Source: Chitinophaga deserti
GTDB lineage: Bacteria; Bacteroidota; Bacteroidia; Chitinophagales; Chitinophagaceae
Reading direction: 5' to 3'
Assembly: GCF_003149455.1 (NCBI RefSeq)
Contig: NZ_QFFK01000010.1
Span: 184,342-248,341 of the forward strand
Length of the DNA: 64,000 bases
Shown: positions 63,519-64,000 of the stretch, piece by piece
Numbering within the stretch: the first letter of the stretch is position 1
Layout: every line of letters starts with the position of its first letter
Notes under the pieces: model-generated
Told to the model about the DNA's origin: nothing
Database searches by the model: none
The model's input: the letters and a program-made list of their open reading frames with translations, nothing else
Made by a program: the position numbers and the translations under genes

Positions 63519-63898
63519 TGACTGACACTTTCTCCAAGGCAGAAAGAAGAGCCATAATGCAGAAAGTAAAAAGTAAAGGAAATAAATCAACTGAAGGAAG
63601 GCTCCTTACAATATTTAAAAATAACAATATCAAAGGTTGGCGACGAAATTATCCCTTGAAAGGTAATCCTGATTTTGTTTTCCCCAGAAAGAAGTTAGTA
63701 GTATTTACAGACGGATGTTTTTGGCATGGGCATTATTGTCGAAATATTGTGCCTAAGCAAAATGCAGATTACTGGAATAAGAAACGCCAAAGGAATGTTG
63801 ATCGAGACAAAGAAGTGATAGAGTATCTTAAAAAAAAGGGATGGGTAGTTTTAAGATTTTGGGAATGTGAGATTGGCACTATCTCATTAACTGTGTAA
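63515..63898 (+). CDS. vsr: Very short patch repair endonuclease (Vsr)
   Basis: 127 aa. Nicks at T:G mismatches that arise when 5-methylcytosine deaminates, protecting methylated sites. Seen: SKAERRAIMQKVKSKGNKSTE start, catalytic GNPDFVFPRKKLVVFTDGCFWHGH with Asp and His, zinc-site Cys in HYCRN, and RDKEVIEYLKKKGWVVLRFWECE. It overlaps the nuclease gene by 4 bp (ATGA); a second ATG at 63518 is possible. Confidence 0.93.
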   Translation: MMTDTFSKAERRAIMQKVKSKGNKSTEGRLLTIFKNNNIKGWRRNYPLKGNPDFVFPRKKLVVFTDGCFWHGHYCRNIVPKQNADYWNKKRQRNVDRDKEVIEYLKKKGWVVLRFWECEIGTISLTV

Positions 63899-64000
63899 AC
63901 ATAGAAAATCGGAGTTTCGTATTTGTACCTATAACTTGATTCTATTTTCAAAAATAGTTAAAAACTGATGGAGGACAACGCCCCAGTTCCTAATAGGCAT

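Noticed and set aside
63769..63951. A 60-codon minus-strand frame at the window end
   Set aside because: It is mostly antisense to vsr and AT-rich; bases 63900-64000 hold nothing else I can support.

Overview
The window is chromosomal DNA from a member of the Bacteroidota, most likely a Chitinophagaceae (Chitinophaga-like) bacterium. The support is a SusC/SusD locus with an ECF sigma factor and a FecR anti-sigma factor, a type IX secretion (T9SS type B) sorting domain, SWIB and DUF2795 proteins typical of the phylum, lipoproteins with a Lys-rich stretch after the lipid Cys, and promoters of the form TTTG-N17..20-TAnnTTTG with no clear Shine-Dalgarno sequences. No CRISPR array, transposase, integrase or rRNA operon was seen.

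Layout: 1-9813 holds housekeeping genes (rhodanese-thioredoxin end, M32 carboxypeptidase, Nif3-like protein, coiled-coil zinc-ribbon protein, TPR protein, recN, fabI, lolD-like ABC ATPase). 9817-15727 is a minus-strand nucleotide-sugar operon (rfbD, rfbC, rfbB, UDP-xylose synthase, UDP-glucose dehydrogenase, sugar aminotransferase), next to the divergent LPS gene waaA. 17054-29124 carries tdk, accC, a cytochrome c maturation set (ccmB, ccmC, ccmD-like), gdhA, AMP nucleosidase, a duplicated-domain peptide ABC ATPase, queA and ispD. 29126-31738 is a mosaic of three paralogous small lipoproteins interleaved with decayed fragments of ispD and of the neighbouring oxidoreductase. 31828-45617 carries a T9SS cargo protein, radC, prs, rplY, pth, a FAH-family protein, a MarR regulator divergent from a fused 2-oxo acid dehydrogenase E1, an ABC permease, a SWIB protein and an SDR. 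45687-58573 carries a phosphocholine-specific phospholipase C and a SusCD-type locus ending in an NHL-repeat and a beta-helix lipoprotein. 58576-60987 has a small membrane protein, a NIPSNAP protein and an MFS transporter. A tRNA-Met(CAT) at 61141 marks the border of an AT-rich restriction-modification island (C5 methyltransferase, DUF4928-type nuclease, Vsr) running to the window end.

The most unusual items are two intergenic arrays, unlike in sequence but both built on an 11-bp period with arms in opposite orientation (23941-24124 and 48368-48535), and the fragment mosaic downstream of ispD, where pieces of both flanking genes survive between lipoprotein copies.
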